A stretch of 64,000 nt of DNA, from contig JADJLX010000005.1 of assembly GCA_016709865.1 (NCBI GenBank), positions 1,674,001-1,738,000 of the forward strand, given 5' to 3'. Under the pieces are notes generated by a model. It had not been told where the DNA came from. It was given only the letters and a program-made list of their open reading frames with translations, and searched no databases. Within the stretch, counting starts at the first letter, position 1. The number at the start of each line of letters is the position of its first letter. Both the position numbers and the translations under genes were made by a program. The stretch comes from Bacteroidales bacterium. GTDB taxonomy: Bacteria; Bacteroidota; Bacteroidia; Bacteroidales; VadinHA17. Of the stretch, positions 9,418 through 17,870 are shown in pieces.

Positions 9418-9635
9418 TTTCCCCTCCTTTTGAAGGAGGGGTGGCCGCAGTAAAATTATGGTTTGTTTTTGAAAAGCTAATTTGCGGCCGGGGTGGTTGA
9501 TTCTTTATCCCAGTTTTCATCTTTTAGTTTTCTGTGATAATCCCCTAAAGTCAACCACCCCGGCCGGGAAATATTACTTCGTAAATATCATATAATCAGT
9601 ACTCCCGGCCACCCCTCCTTCAAAAGGAGGGGAAA
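9418..9635. repeat. Nested palindromic element with 30-bp perfect outer arms
   Basis: Fills most of the 335-bp gap between the convergent DUF5686 and dnaB genes. The outer arms 9418-9447 and 9606-9635 are exact reverse complements (30 of 30 bases) and each contains its own small hairpin CCCTCC-TTTTGAA-GGAGGG or its complement. Inner arms 9485-9500 and 9551-9566 are a second perfect 16-bp pair. The single-stranded form would be a cruciform with side hairpins. No ORF or transposase is inside. From 9660 to 9710 a further repeat with CCAAACCTTAGGTTGG and CAGGGGGGTTGGG follows, and nothing else is visible in the gap. Confidence 0.85.
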
Positions 9636-9716
9636 CCTTATTATGCTGTTTCTCCTTCAACCCCAAACCTTAGGTTGGCTGCCATAACCTTCAGGGGGGT
9701 TGGGCGGCAGAAGCAT

Positions 9717-11243
9717 CTAAGCAAATGGCGGCTCATCATGTATATCCGACTCATTATCAAAGCCTCCGCCAAGTTTTCTGAAATTATCGTGGTTCATTTT
9801 TGATCCGAGAGTGATACTCGGGGTGGAGCTGCCTCCTTCAGGATTACCATCCAGATCAAAATCATCGATATCAACAAATTGTGCCTTCTCTTCACGGAAT
9901 CTCAGTTTAACGTCGTCAACCGGACCGTTACGGTTTTTAGCAAGTATGATCTCAGCGATACCTTTTGTTGAGGAACCATCTTCAAATGTTGGTATACCGA
10001 ACTTATCCTGACGGTGAATGAAGACGACCATATCGGCATCCTGCTCAATAGCACCCGATTCACGAAGGTCGGAAAGCAAAGGCCGTTTGGTACCACCCCT
10101 CATTTCTACTGAACGGTTAAGCTGTGAAAGTGCCAGTATCGGCACATTGAGCTCTTTCGCAATACTCTTCAGCGAACGGGAAATATTACTAACTTCCTGC
10201 TCGCGACTTCCTGCATTTTCAGGTCCCGACATAAGCTGAAGGTAGTCGACGATAACAATATCAAGTTTATGCTGAGCTACCAGACGACGGCATTTAGCCC
10301 TGAGTTCGAATATGGAGATTGCAGGAGTATCATCAATAAAAATGGGGGCAGTAACCAGCTTTTTGATCCTTGAATCGAGCTGTTTCCACTCCTCCTCATT
10401 CAACCGTCCGTTTTTTATTTTGTCACCCGGAATATCTGTTTCGGCAACTATCAATCTGTTTACAAGCTGAATTGATGACATCTCACACGAAAAGATGGCA
10501 ACACTTTTTCCGTGGTCGACTGCCATGTTTCGTGCCATTGAAAGAGCGAATGCTGTTTTACCCATTGATGGACGGGCAGCGATAATAACAAGTTCTGATT
10601 TCTGCCAGCCTGATGTCAGACGGTCGAGTTTGGTGAATCCCGATGGTGTTCCTACAAGTGCATCCTCTCTTTTTCCTGCCTCTTCAATCTCTCTGATTGC
10701 TTCCTTTATCACAACATTAATCGGGGCAACCTCACGCTTGATATTTCCTTCGGCTATCTGGAAAAGTGCATTTTCGGAATAGTCGAGAAGTTCTGTGACA
10801 TCATAAGAATCATCAAAAGAACGTGTCTGAATCTCAGTTGAAACACGAATAAGTTCACGCTGAATATATTTCTGAGCGACTATCCTGGCATGATAATCAA
10901 CGTTTGCAGCAGAAACGACCTTAGCTGTAAGCTGAGTAAGATAAACCGGTCCGCCAACACTATCAAGCTCGTTATGAATACGCAGTTCCTCTGTTACTGT
11001 ATAGAGGTCTACAGGAAATTCCTTTGCGGATAAGTCTGAAATAGCTTTGAATATTTTCTGATGAGCCTCCCTGTAAAAACTTTCCGGTTTAAGTATGTCA
11101 AGGATGGTAATTACTGCCTCTTTTTCGAGCATAACCGCACCTAGTACAGCCTCCTCCATATCATTTGCCTGGGGTGGTACCTTGCCAAAATCGGGCAATG
11201 CTGTAATTGCGGGTCTCGGATTGGTTCTTTGTTTTGCCATCAA
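9717..11243 (-). CDS. dnaB: Replicative DNA helicase DnaB
   Basis: Hexameric helicase that unwinds DNA at the replication fork. The 508-aa protein has the N-terminal primase-interacting domain (about 25-130, from PPQANDMEEAVLG) and the RecA-like domain with Walker A ARPSMGKT (223-230) and Walker B DIVIVDYLQL (about 328-337). The tail after about 460 is low in complexity and acidic. No intein is present. A -7 element TAACTTTG (11303-11310, minus) precedes it by about 60 bases. The start gives MMAKQ, and the second ATG is equally possible. Confidence 0.96.
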   Translation of the reverse strand: MMAKQRTNPRPAITALPDFGKVPPQANDMEEAVLGAVMLEKEAVITILDILKPESFYREAHQKIFKAISDLSAKEFPVDLYTVTEELRIHNELDSVGGPVYLTQLTAKVVSAANVDYHARIVAQKYIQRELIRVSTEIQTRSFDDSYDVTELLDYSENALFQIAEGNIKREVAPINVVIKEAIREIEEAGKREDALVGTPSGFTKLDRLTSGWQKSELVIIAARPSMGKTAFALSMARNMAVDHGKSVAIFSCEMSSIQLVNRLIVAETDIPGDKIKNGRLNEEEWKQLDSRIKKLVTAPIFIDDTPAISIFELRAKCRRLVAQHKLDIVIVDYLQLMSGPENAGSREQEVSNISRSLKSIAKELNVPILALSQLNRSVEMRGGTKRPLLSDLRESGAIEQDADMVVFIHRQDKFGIPTFEDGSSTKGIAEIILAKNRNGPVDDVKLRFREEKAQFVDIDDFDLDGNPEGGSSTPSITLGSKMNHDNFRKLGGGFDNESDIHDEPPFA

Positions 11244-11302
11244 CGCTATGTTATTGTTTTATAACTACTTACAAAATTCAAAATCAAATATTTATCGCTT
11301 TT

Positions 11303-11310
11303 CAAAGTTA
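11303..11310 (-). promoter_or_regulatory. -7 promoter element for dnaB
   Basis: TAACTTTG on the minus strand matches TAnnTTTG and lies 60 bases before the dnaB start codon. Confidence 0.45.
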
Positions 11311-11450
11311 TGAATTACCATACTTAATAGTAAGGAATCACTGTTTATTGTTACAAACACAAAATGTTTAAAACTTGTTGAAAAGCTATTAGACCGATCA
11401 TTAGTTACAAATTCAAAAGCATATGGTATTTTTACATCAAATACCGGTAA

Positions 11451-12281
11451 ATGATAGTATTTCCGATTGCAAAAATAAACCTTGGCCTGCATGTAACAGA
11501 GAAGCGTTCTGATGGTTATCATAACATCGAAACAATCTTCTATCCGGTTAAGCTTTGTGATGCACTTGAACTGGTAGTTGCAGAGGCGCAGCAGGGAGGC
11601 GATCATCTGACCTGCACAGGCATTAACACCGGAAGTGATCAGGAGGATAATCTGGTTATTAAAACTACAGGGAAACTAAGAGAGAAATACTTTTTCCCAT
11701 ATATCAATATACATCTTCATAAGGCTATACCAATCGGGGCAGGACTAGGTGGCGGTTCTTCTGATTCTGCATGTTTAATGAGAGCAATAAACAGGGTCTT
11801 TCATTTAGATATATCAAAGGAGGAACTTAAAAAAATATCTCTTGAGATAGGCAGCGACTGTCCGTTTTTTATCGATGGTGTTCCTGCTCTGGCAAGAGGA
11901 AGAGGTGAAAAAATGACCCCTGTTAATCCCGTTCTGACAGGATTGTACCTTATTCTTCTCAATCCAGGAGTTGGAATAAGTACAAAGGAAGCTTATCAGA
12001 ACTGTTCTCCCCGGAAACCGGATACTTCACTTGAGCAGCTGATAACCAGACCAATAGCAGAATGGAAGGAACTGATCAAAAATGATTTTGAAGATTTCGC
12101 TTTCAGGAAACATCCTTTGATTGCAGATATAAAAGAAGGTCTTTATAAAGCCGGAGCACTCTTCAGCCTGATGTCAGGCAGCGGATCGAGTGTTTATGGG
12201 GTATTCAGGGAAAAGCCTGATCTTCCGCAAATGCTAAAGAAATATGTAATATTTGAGGGAAAATGTGATCTCAAATCATAA
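11451..12281 (+). CDS. ispE: 4-diphosphocytidyl-2-C-methyl-D-erythritol kinase
   Basis: GHMP kinase of the non-mevalonate (MEP) isoprenoid pathway; it phosphorylates CDP-methylerythritol. The 276-aa protein has the substrate-binding N-terminus FPIAKINLGLHV, the ATP-binding glycine/serine loop PIGAGLGGGSSDSA at 94-107, and the C-terminal GHMP motif LMSGSGSSVYG. It is divergent from dnaB and stands alone on its strand. This implies the organism makes isoprenoids by the MEP route. Confidence 0.95.
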   Translation: MIVFPIAKINLGLHVTEKRSDGYHNIETIFYPVKLCDALELVVAEAQQGGDHLTCTGINTGSDQEDNLVIKTTGKLREKYFFPYINIHLHKAIPIGAGLGGGSSDSACLMRAINRVFHLDISKEELKKISLEIGSDCPFFIDGVPALARGRGEKMTPVNPVLTGLYLILLNPGVGISTKEAYQNCSPRKPDTSLEQLITRPIAEWKELIKNDFEDFAFRKHPLIADIKEGLYKAGALFSLMSGSGSSVYGVFREKPDLPQMLKKYVIFEGKCDLKS

Positions 12282-12289
12282 AACCTTTA

Positions 12290-12389
12290 ACCACAAAGGT
12301 CACTAAGGAATTACACAAAGGTCACAAAGAAAAGAAAATCATTATTTTACCTTTGTGTTCTTCGTGCCTCCTTTGTGTTCCTTTGTGGT
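12290..12389. repeat. Imperfect palindrome of CACAAAG words between convergent genes
   Basis: Left arm begins ACCACAAAGGTCAC and right arm ends CCTTTGTGGT; between them CACAAAG/CTTTGTG words recur with slightly different spacing. Lies between ispE (plus) and the biotin carrier gene (minus). Member of the window-wide family; may act as a bidirectional terminator. Confidence 0.75.
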
Positions 12390-12407
12390 AAAAAAATGAA
12401 CTTGAAA

Positions 12408-12725
12408 CTACTCCAGTTCTATTAAAACAGTCCCTTTTGAAACCTTTGCTCCTTTTTCTACTGCAATAGACTTAACCTTCCCATCCATCGGGCACTTAAG
12501 CTTGTTCTGCATTTTCATGGCATCGAGTATCATGAGGTCATCACCCTTCTTCACAGAGTCTCCGGTCTTTACAAAAATATTGAGCACAGTACCCGGGATA
12601 AAACTCAGAATGATCTTTGGATCGGCAGGCTGATATGACTTCCTGTTTTTGAATTTTTCACTTAACCTCGTCTGATACAAACTTGTATTTATATTAAGAA
12701 AGCCCAGCTTTTCATCTTTATTCAT
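12408..12725 (-). CDS. Biotin carboxyl carrier protein of an acyl-CoA carboxylase/decarboxylase
   Basis: A 105-aa biotinyl-domain protein that carries CO2 on biotin for its partner carboxyltransferase. The biotinylation motif AMKM places the modified lysine at K71, inside a hammerhead fold (about 38-105) with GTVLNIFVKTGDSVKKGD. The N-terminal 35 residues are a linker to the partner. It lies 32 bases downstream of the carboxyltransferase gene on the same strand, and a single operon is likely. The small gamma subunit and the membrane sodium pump of decarboxylase-type systems are not adjacent. Confidence 0.88.
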   Translation of the reverse strand: MNKDEKLGFLNINTSLYQTRLSEKFKNRKSYQPADPKIILSFIPGTVLNIFVKTGDSVKKGDDLMILDAMKMQNKLKCPMDGKVKSIAVEKGAKVSKGTVLIELE

Positions 12726-12757
12726 AGCAATGCATTTTAACTGTTAGATACTGATAA

Positions 12758-14302
12758 TCAGAACGGAGGAAGTCCATGCTTTTTCTCAGGCATAGGTACA
12801 TTCTTATGCTCTGATACTTCAATTGAATGCATCAGGAATCTGCGTGTCTCAGAAGGTTCAATAACTGCATCAACATAACCTCTGGAAGCAGCAACATAAG
12901 GATTAGCAAATTTGGCTTTATACTCTTCAACCTTCTGCTTTCTCATTGCATCAGGATCTTTGGCAGTTGTAATTTCTTTCCTGAAGATAATATTAGCAGC
13001 GCCTTCTGGTCCCATAACAGCGATTTCGGCTGATGGCCATGCAAAAACAAAGTCAGCTCTGAGGTGCCGTGAACTCATAGCAATATATCCCCCTCCGTAA
13101 GCTTTTCTCAGAATTACAGTAAGCTTAGGTACTGTTGCTTCGCTGTAAGCGTATAAAACCTTGGCCCCGTGACGGATTACACCGGCATGCTCCTGGTCAA
13201 CACCCGGAAGATATCCCGGAAGGTCAACAAGGGTAATAATAGGAATATTGAATGCATCGCAATAACGGATGAAACGTGCCGCTTTATCTGAAGAATCAAC
13301 ATCAAGCACTCCTGCCATCTCAAGTGGCTGATTGGCAACGAAACCTGTTGTGCGTCCGCCCATACGTCCAAAGCCGATTACGATGTTTTTGGCGTACAAT
13401 TCCATTATCTCGAAGAAGTCGGAATTATCAACAATTGCCCTAATAACATCCTTCACATCATACGGTAAAGTCGGGTCTTCAGGAACAATCTTATTAATAT
13501 TATACTCCGGTTTTGGTTCTGCTGGCGGAAATGCAAGTGCTTTCTTGCTGTTATTCCATGGAATGAAGGTGATAAGCTTCTTTATCTGATCGAAGCACTC
13601 TTCCTCGCTCATTGCAAAGAAATGTGCATTACCGGTAACCTCGCTGTGAACACGCGCCCCGCCAAGGTCCTCCATTGAGATCTCCTCACCAAGAACTGTT
13701 TTGATTACCTCCGGACCTGTAATGAACATCTTAGAGATATTATCGACAACAAAAACAAAGTCGGTAAGAGCCGGAGAATAAACTGCTCCGCCTGCACATG
13801 GTCCGAGAATAACAGAGATCTGAGGAATTACACCGCTGGAAATTGTATTCCTGAAGAAAATTTCCCCATAACCGGCGAGGGAGTTGACTCCTTCCTGAAT
13901 ACGTGCACCGCCTGAGTCGTTTATGCCGATAAGAGGCATTCTCATCTTAAGGGCATGATCCATAATTTTAGTGATCTTCCTGGAATGCATTAGTCCAAGA
14001 GAGCCACCTGCAACTGTAAAGTCCTGCGCGAAGATTGCCACAGGCGCACCATATACTGTGCCTGATCCTATTATTACCCCGTCGCTGGGAAGCGACTTTT
14101 TATCCATATCAAAATCACGTGCATCGTGCTCAACAAAAAGGTCATACTCATTGAATGAGTTTTCATCAAGAAGCGACATAATACGCTCACGGGCAGTACG
14201 TTTGCCCATAGCTTTCTGCTTTTCTATTGCCTGTTCTCCACCGCCTAACAGTACTTTCTCACGTTTTTCCTGTAACTCTTTAATTTTCTTATTAACTGGC
14301 AT
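12758..14302 (-). CDS. Acyl-CoA carboxylase carboxyltransferase subunit (propionyl-/methylmalonyl-CoA type)
   Basis: Transfers carboxyl between biotin and an acyl-CoA, most likely propionyl-CoA/methylmalonyl-CoA. The 514-aa protein has the two crotonase-like halves of the family, with INDSGGARIQEGVNSLAGYG in the N-terminal half, GPCAGGAVYSPALTDF around the first oxyanion hole, and RKAYGGGYIAM in the C-terminal half. Length fits propionyl-CoA carboxylase beta and MmdA; the sequence alone does not separate carboxylase from decarboxylase. It is followed by a biotin carrier gene, while biotin carboxylase is absent here. The role is probably propionate/succinate interconversion. Confidence 0.9.
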   Translation of the reverse strand: MPVNKKIKELQEKREKVLLGGGEQAIEKQKAMGKRTARERIMSLLDENSFNEYDLFVEHDARDFDMDKKSLPSDGVIIGSGTVYGAPVAIFAQDFTVAGGSLGLMHSRKITKIMDHALKMRMPLIGINDSGGARIQEGVNSLAGYGEIFFRNTISSGVIPQISVILGPCAGGAVYSPALTDFVFVVDNISKMFITGPEVIKTVLGEEISMEDLGGARVHSEVTGNAHFFAMSEEECFDQIKKLITFIPWNNSKKALAFPPAEPKPEYNINKIVPEDPTLPYDVKDVIRAIVDNSDFFEIMELYAKNIVIGFGRMGGRTTGFVANQPLEMAGVLDVDSSDKAARFIRYCDAFNIPIITLVDLPGYLPGVDQEHAGVIRHGAKVLYAYSEATVPKLTVILRKAYGGGYIAMSSRHLRADFVFAWPSAEIAVMGPEGAANIIFRKEITTAKDPDAMRKQKVEEYKAKFANPYVAASRGYVDAVIEPSETRRFLMHSIEVSEHKNVPMPEKKHGLPPF

Positions 14303-14391
14303 AATATCCGGTATTAAATATTTTGTTAGTGTTAATTAATTAACAGTACTTTTTCGGGTACAATTTTAAACAAATTGTATGACTTTAGATA

Positions 14392-15528
14392 CTATTTTGG
14401 CGCCATTTTATACAGCACCAGGGCAATAATTGAGTAGAGGATGTTTGGAATCCACATTGCCAGCATTGGACCAAGGCTTCCCTTGAGTGAGAACTGGGAA
14501 GCAAACTGAAGAAACAGTATATACGAGAAGCTTAGAGTAAGGCCAATTCCTATATTCATACCGATACCTCCTCTTATCTTTCTGGAAGAAAGTGAAACAC
14601 CTATCAGAGTTAGTATAAATATGGCAAAGGGATTGGCAAATCTCCTGTGTTTTTCGATAAGAAACAATTTAAGCTCATCAGAGCCCTGCAATCGCAGGAG
14701 ATCGATGTAGTCGTTAAGTTCCCGGTAGGTCATTGTTCCGACAAATCCCGGGTCGCGCGATAAGTCACTGGGCTTAATCGTGAGAGTTGTGTCAATCCTG
14801 TTTCCCTTCGAAATAATATCCTCACCTTCTTTATATTCGCGCAGATAATAATTCAGAGCTGTCCACTTTTTTATAGTGGTGTCGTACAAAACCGAGGATG
14901 CTTCAAGCCTGGATATAAGCCTGTTACTGTCGTTGAAATGCTCAATTGTAAAGTTTTGTCCACGTCCGCTTAACGGATTATATGAGCCTATATAGACATA
15001 AATGTTTTTATAGACCATCCTGTGAATATTCTCAACAATAACCTTTCTGGCTGAAGAACGGTAGTATTTATCCTCAAAATCCATTCGAATCAGATTTGAC
15101 TGAGGGATAATGAAATTTGTAAGAACAAAAGTAAAAATGGCAATAACCAGTGCTGAGAGAAAATAGGGCCACATCATTCTCTTAAAGCTCATTCCGCTGT
15201 TCAAAATGGCAATAATCTCAGTATTAACCGCCATTTTAGAAGTGAAAAATATAACGGAGATAAATACAAAAAGAGGAGCAAAAAGGGTGGCGAAATAAGG
15301 TACAAAATTGAAATAATAGTCGAAGATGATAGCTTTAACAGGAGCCTCTTTCTCCATGAAGTTGTCAATCTTCTCGGCAAAGTCAAATACTACTGCGATT
15401 GTCAGAATAAGGACTAGGCTGAAGAAGAAAGTGCCAAGAAACTTCCTGATAATATAAGCATCGATAAGTTTAATTCTCAGTGAGCCTAAAGCCTCTCCGA
15501 GAGTTTTTTTACCATTGTACTTTTCCAT
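14392..15528 (-). CDS. LptF/LptG family permease
   Basis: Inner-membrane permease subunit of the lipopolysaccharide export ABC transporter (YjgP/YjgQ family). The 378-aa protein has an N-terminal membrane segment after LIDAYIIRKFLGTFFF, two further TM segments to about residue 135, a periplasmic beta-jellyroll region, and three C-terminal TM segments ending ALVLYKMAPK. The only ATG (15528) overlaps the end of tgt by 43 bases. Homologues usually begin right at the IDxYIIRKF segment, so a non-ATG start (for example the CTG just after the tgt stop) is possible. LptG or LptF cannot be decided here. Confidence 0.88.
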   Translation of the reverse strand: MEKYNGKKTLGEALGSLRIKLIDAYIIRKFLGTFFFSLVLILTIAVVFDFAEKIDNFMEKEAPVKAIIFDYYFNFVPYFATLFAPLFVFISVIFFTSKMAVNTEIIAILNSGMSFKRMMWPYFLSALVIAIFTFVLTNFIIPQSNLIRMDFEDKYYRSSARKVIVENIHRMVYKNIYVYIGSYNPLSGRGQNFTIEHFNDSNRLISRLEASSVLYDTTIKKWTALNYYLREYKEGEDIISKGNRIDTTLTIKPSDLSRDPGFVGTMTYRELNDYIDLLRLQGSDELKLFLIEKHRRFANPFAIFILTLIGVSLSSRKIRGGIGMNIGIGLTLSFSYILFLQFASQFSLKGSLGPMLAMWIPNILYSIIALVLYKMAPK

Positions 15529-16613
15529 ACTCCGAAATCACCTTCTTCAATTTTTTTTCGTGCCTGGCTCACCAGTCTCAAATAGAATGCCAGGTTATGT
15601 ATACTTGCAATCTGCGCACCAAGGTTTTCACCGGACATCACCAGGTGACGAAGATACGCTTTTGAATAATTAAGACTAACAACTGACGGACCTTCCGGAT
15701 CGATAGGACTGAAATCGTCGATCCATTTTCTGTTCCTGATATTAATTGTCCCTTCAGATGTAAACAACATTCCGTTTCTGCCATTACGAGTAGGCATTAC
15801 ACAATCAAACATATCAATTCCCCGCTCAATAGCTTCAAGGAGATTGACCGGAGTACCTACTCCCATGAGGTAACGTGGTTTATCCTCAGGAAGTATTTCA
15901 TTCACTATTTCGATTATACGGTACATGTCTTCAGCCGGTTCCCCAACTGAAAGTCCGCCGATTGCATTTCCTGCTAATCCGGCGGAAGCAATTTTTTCAG
16001 CAGAGATCTTTCTCAGATCATCAAAAGTACCGCCCTGAACGATAGGAAACATGAACTGCTCTTTGCCATAGATTGGTTCTGTTTCATTAAATCTGACGAT
16101 AGCCCTGTCGAGCCAGTGATGAGTAAGTGCAACCGATTTCTTTACATAGCTGTATTCACATGGCCATGGAGCACACTCATCGAATACCATAATAATATCG
16201 GCACCGATAATACGCTGAATATCAACTGTATTTTCAGGTGTGAACAGATGTTTTGATCCGTCGATATGTGATTTGAAGTGCGCGCCTTCATCGGTCAGTT
16301 TCCGGTTTCCTGTGAGGGAGAAGACCTGGTATCCTCCACTGTCGGTAAGTATAGGACGGTCCCACGACATAAATTTATGAAGTCCTCCGGCAGTTTTCAG
16401 AATTTCTGTACCCGGACGTAAATAGAGATGGTATGTATTACCGAGGATTATTTTAGCATCAATATCTTCAGAAAGATCCCGCTGTAGTATCCCTTTAACA
16501 GTGCCTCCTGTGCCTACAGGCATGAAGATCGGAGTAGGAATATCACCATGTTCTGTTCGCAGCATTCCCGTACGCGCTTTTGATCCTTTGTCCCTGCTCT
16601 CAACCTTAAACAT
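15486..16613 (-). CDS. tgt: tRNA-guanine(34) transglycosylase lacking the zinc cysteines
   Basis: Exchanges G34 of GUN-anticodon tRNAs for preQ1 (or queuine). The start is taken at the ATG at 16613 (MFKVESRDKG). A GTG at 16640 would add nine codons but overlaps a -7 element. Catalytic residues are present: D91 in LTDSGGYQ and D270 in FDCVMPTRNGRNG. The zinc site is not: where bacterial enzymes have CxCxxC, this one reads EGPSVVS before LNYSKAYLRH (G308, S310, S313), with only the histidine H339 of SIHN retained. I checked this against the DNA at 15661-15720; there is no frameshift. It may still be active, or the loss may be a lineage trait. It is upstream of lptG with overlap. Confidence 0.93.
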   Translation of the reverse strand: MFKVESRDKGSKARTGMLRTEHGDIPTPIFMPVGTGGTVKGILQRDLSEDIDAKIILGNTYHLYLRPGTEILKTAGGLHKFMSWDRPILTDSGGYQVFSLTGNRKLTDEGAHFKSHIDGSKHLFTPENTVDIQRIIGADIIMVFDECAPWPCEYSYVKKSVALTHHWLDRAIVRFNETEPIYGKEQFMFPIVQGGTFDDLRKISAEKIASAGLAGNAIGGLSVGEPAEDMYRIIEIVNEILPEDKPRYLMGVGTPVNLLEAIERGIDMFDCVMPTRNGRNGMLFTSEGTINIRNRKWIDDFSPIDPEGPSVVSLNYSKAYLRHLVMSGENLGAQIASIHNLAFYLRLVSQARKKIEEGDFGVWKSTMVKKLSERL

Positions 16614-16639
16614 ATAACTCAATCTCGTTTTTCGAAGCA

Positions 16640-16647
16640 CAAAGGTA
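16640..16647 (-). promoter_or_regulatory. -7 promoter element for tgt
   Basis: TACCTTTG (minus strand) matches TAnnTTTG. It overlaps the GTG at 16640, so translation must begin downstream, which supports the ATG at 16613. Confidence 0.5.
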
Positions 16648-16739
16648 ATTTTTCAAAACGGCCTTCTGAAATTATACCTGAATATTTTTTTCTTCATTCC
16701 GATTATCTTATTAATATTGCTGACATATTAGGAAGTCAG

Positions 16740-17870
16740 ATGGCGCAATACTATGATACAATTCTGCTGGTTGTTTTTTCAATTTTTGCAGCAGCAGCAG
16801 CTATTCAGTTATTTTATTACTTATTTTTCTATCTCGCTGTTTATCTGAATAAACCCCGAGTAGTCAATAGTGACCAGCCACCTGTTTCTGTAATTATCTG
16901 TGCAAGGAACGAGTCTGAAAATCTAAAGAAGTTTTTACCTGCAGTGCTGGAACAGGATTATGCCGATTATGAGGTAATTGTCGTAAATGACTGCTCAGAA
17001 GATAATTCGTACGACGTTCTGGGAAGCTATCTGGTTAAGTACCCGCATCTCAGGGTATCCACAGTAAACAAGGACCCTAAGTTCACCCATAACAAAAAGA
17101 TGGCCCAGTTTATCGGGATCAAAGCAGCTAAAAACGAAATACTTCTCTTCACTGATGCTGATTGTGAGCCAGAATCAAACAGATGGCTGCAGGGTATGAC
17201 ATCACATTTTACTCCGGAAAAAAGTTTTGTACTTGGCTATGGAGGATATCGTAAAGAAAAGGGTCTGCTGAACAGATATATCAGATACGACAGCATGACT
17301 ATTGCAATGCAGTACCTGGGGATGGCGATAAGGGGTGTTCCGTATATGGGTGTAGGACGTAACCTTGCATACAGACGTTCTGTCTTTTTTGAAAATAAAG
17401 GATTTGGTGCACATAACCACCTGCAATCGGGCGATGATGACCTTTTCGTGAATACAAATGCCACAGGCAAAAATACCTGTGTTGAATTCAGTACAGGAAC
17501 CCATACCCTGTCGGTGCCTGCACGAACTGTTACAGAATGGTTTACCCAGAAAAAAAGGCATCTTACCACCGCACCATACTATAAATTAAGGGACAAATTC
17601 CTTCTGTTAACAGAGACATCAGCGAGAGTGGTTTTTTATACCCTTATGATTGTACTTCTCTCATTCACTTTTTTATGGCCTTATGTTCTGGCTATCTTTG
17701 GATTAAGGCTGATAACAATGGGAACTGTAATTTTTCTTGGTTCCAAAAAACTGAATGAACCTGGATTAGTGTTTTATTCACTATTTTTTGATATCTTTTC
17801 ACCTGTGATTAACAGTATAGTATTTATTGGCAGCCTAAGAAACAGATCCGGTAAAAACAGATGGAAATAA
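16740..17870 (+). CDS. Membrane-associated family 2 glycosyltransferase
   Basis: A 376-aa GT2 enzyme with one N-terminal TM segment (about 8-32), a GT-A domain (about 45-270) and two or three C-terminal TM segments (about 295-365). Motifs: PVSVIICARNESENL at the domain start, VNDCSEDNS, the metal-binding FTDADCE, and a QSGDDDLF acceptor-site motif. Cell-envelope polysaccharide or glycolipid synthesis is likely; donor and acceptor are unknown. The end overlaps the following sigma-factor gene by 10 bases. Confidence 0.87.
   Translation: MAQYYDTILLVVFSIFAAAAAIQLFYYLFFYLAVYLNKPRVVNSDQPPVSVIICARNESENLKKFLPAVLEQDYADYEVIVVNDCSEDNSYDVLGSYLVKYPHLRVSTVNKDPKFTHNKKMAQFIGIKAAKNEILLFTDADCEPESNRWLQGMTSHFTPEKSFVLGYGGYRKEKGLLNRYIRYDSMTIAMQYLGMAIRGVPYMGVGRNLAYRRSVFFENKGFGAHNHLQSGDDDLFVNTNATGKNTCVEFSTGTHTLSVPARTVTEWFTQKKRHLTTAPYYKLRDKFLLLTETSARVVFYTLMIVLLSFTFLWPYVLAIFGLRLITMGTVIFLGSKKLNEPGLVFYSLFFDIFSPVINSIVFIGSLRNRSGKNRWK

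Noticed and set aside
9418..9635. Insertion sequence with inverted repeats
   Set aside because: No transposase ORF or target duplication is visible; only a non-autonomous element remains possible.
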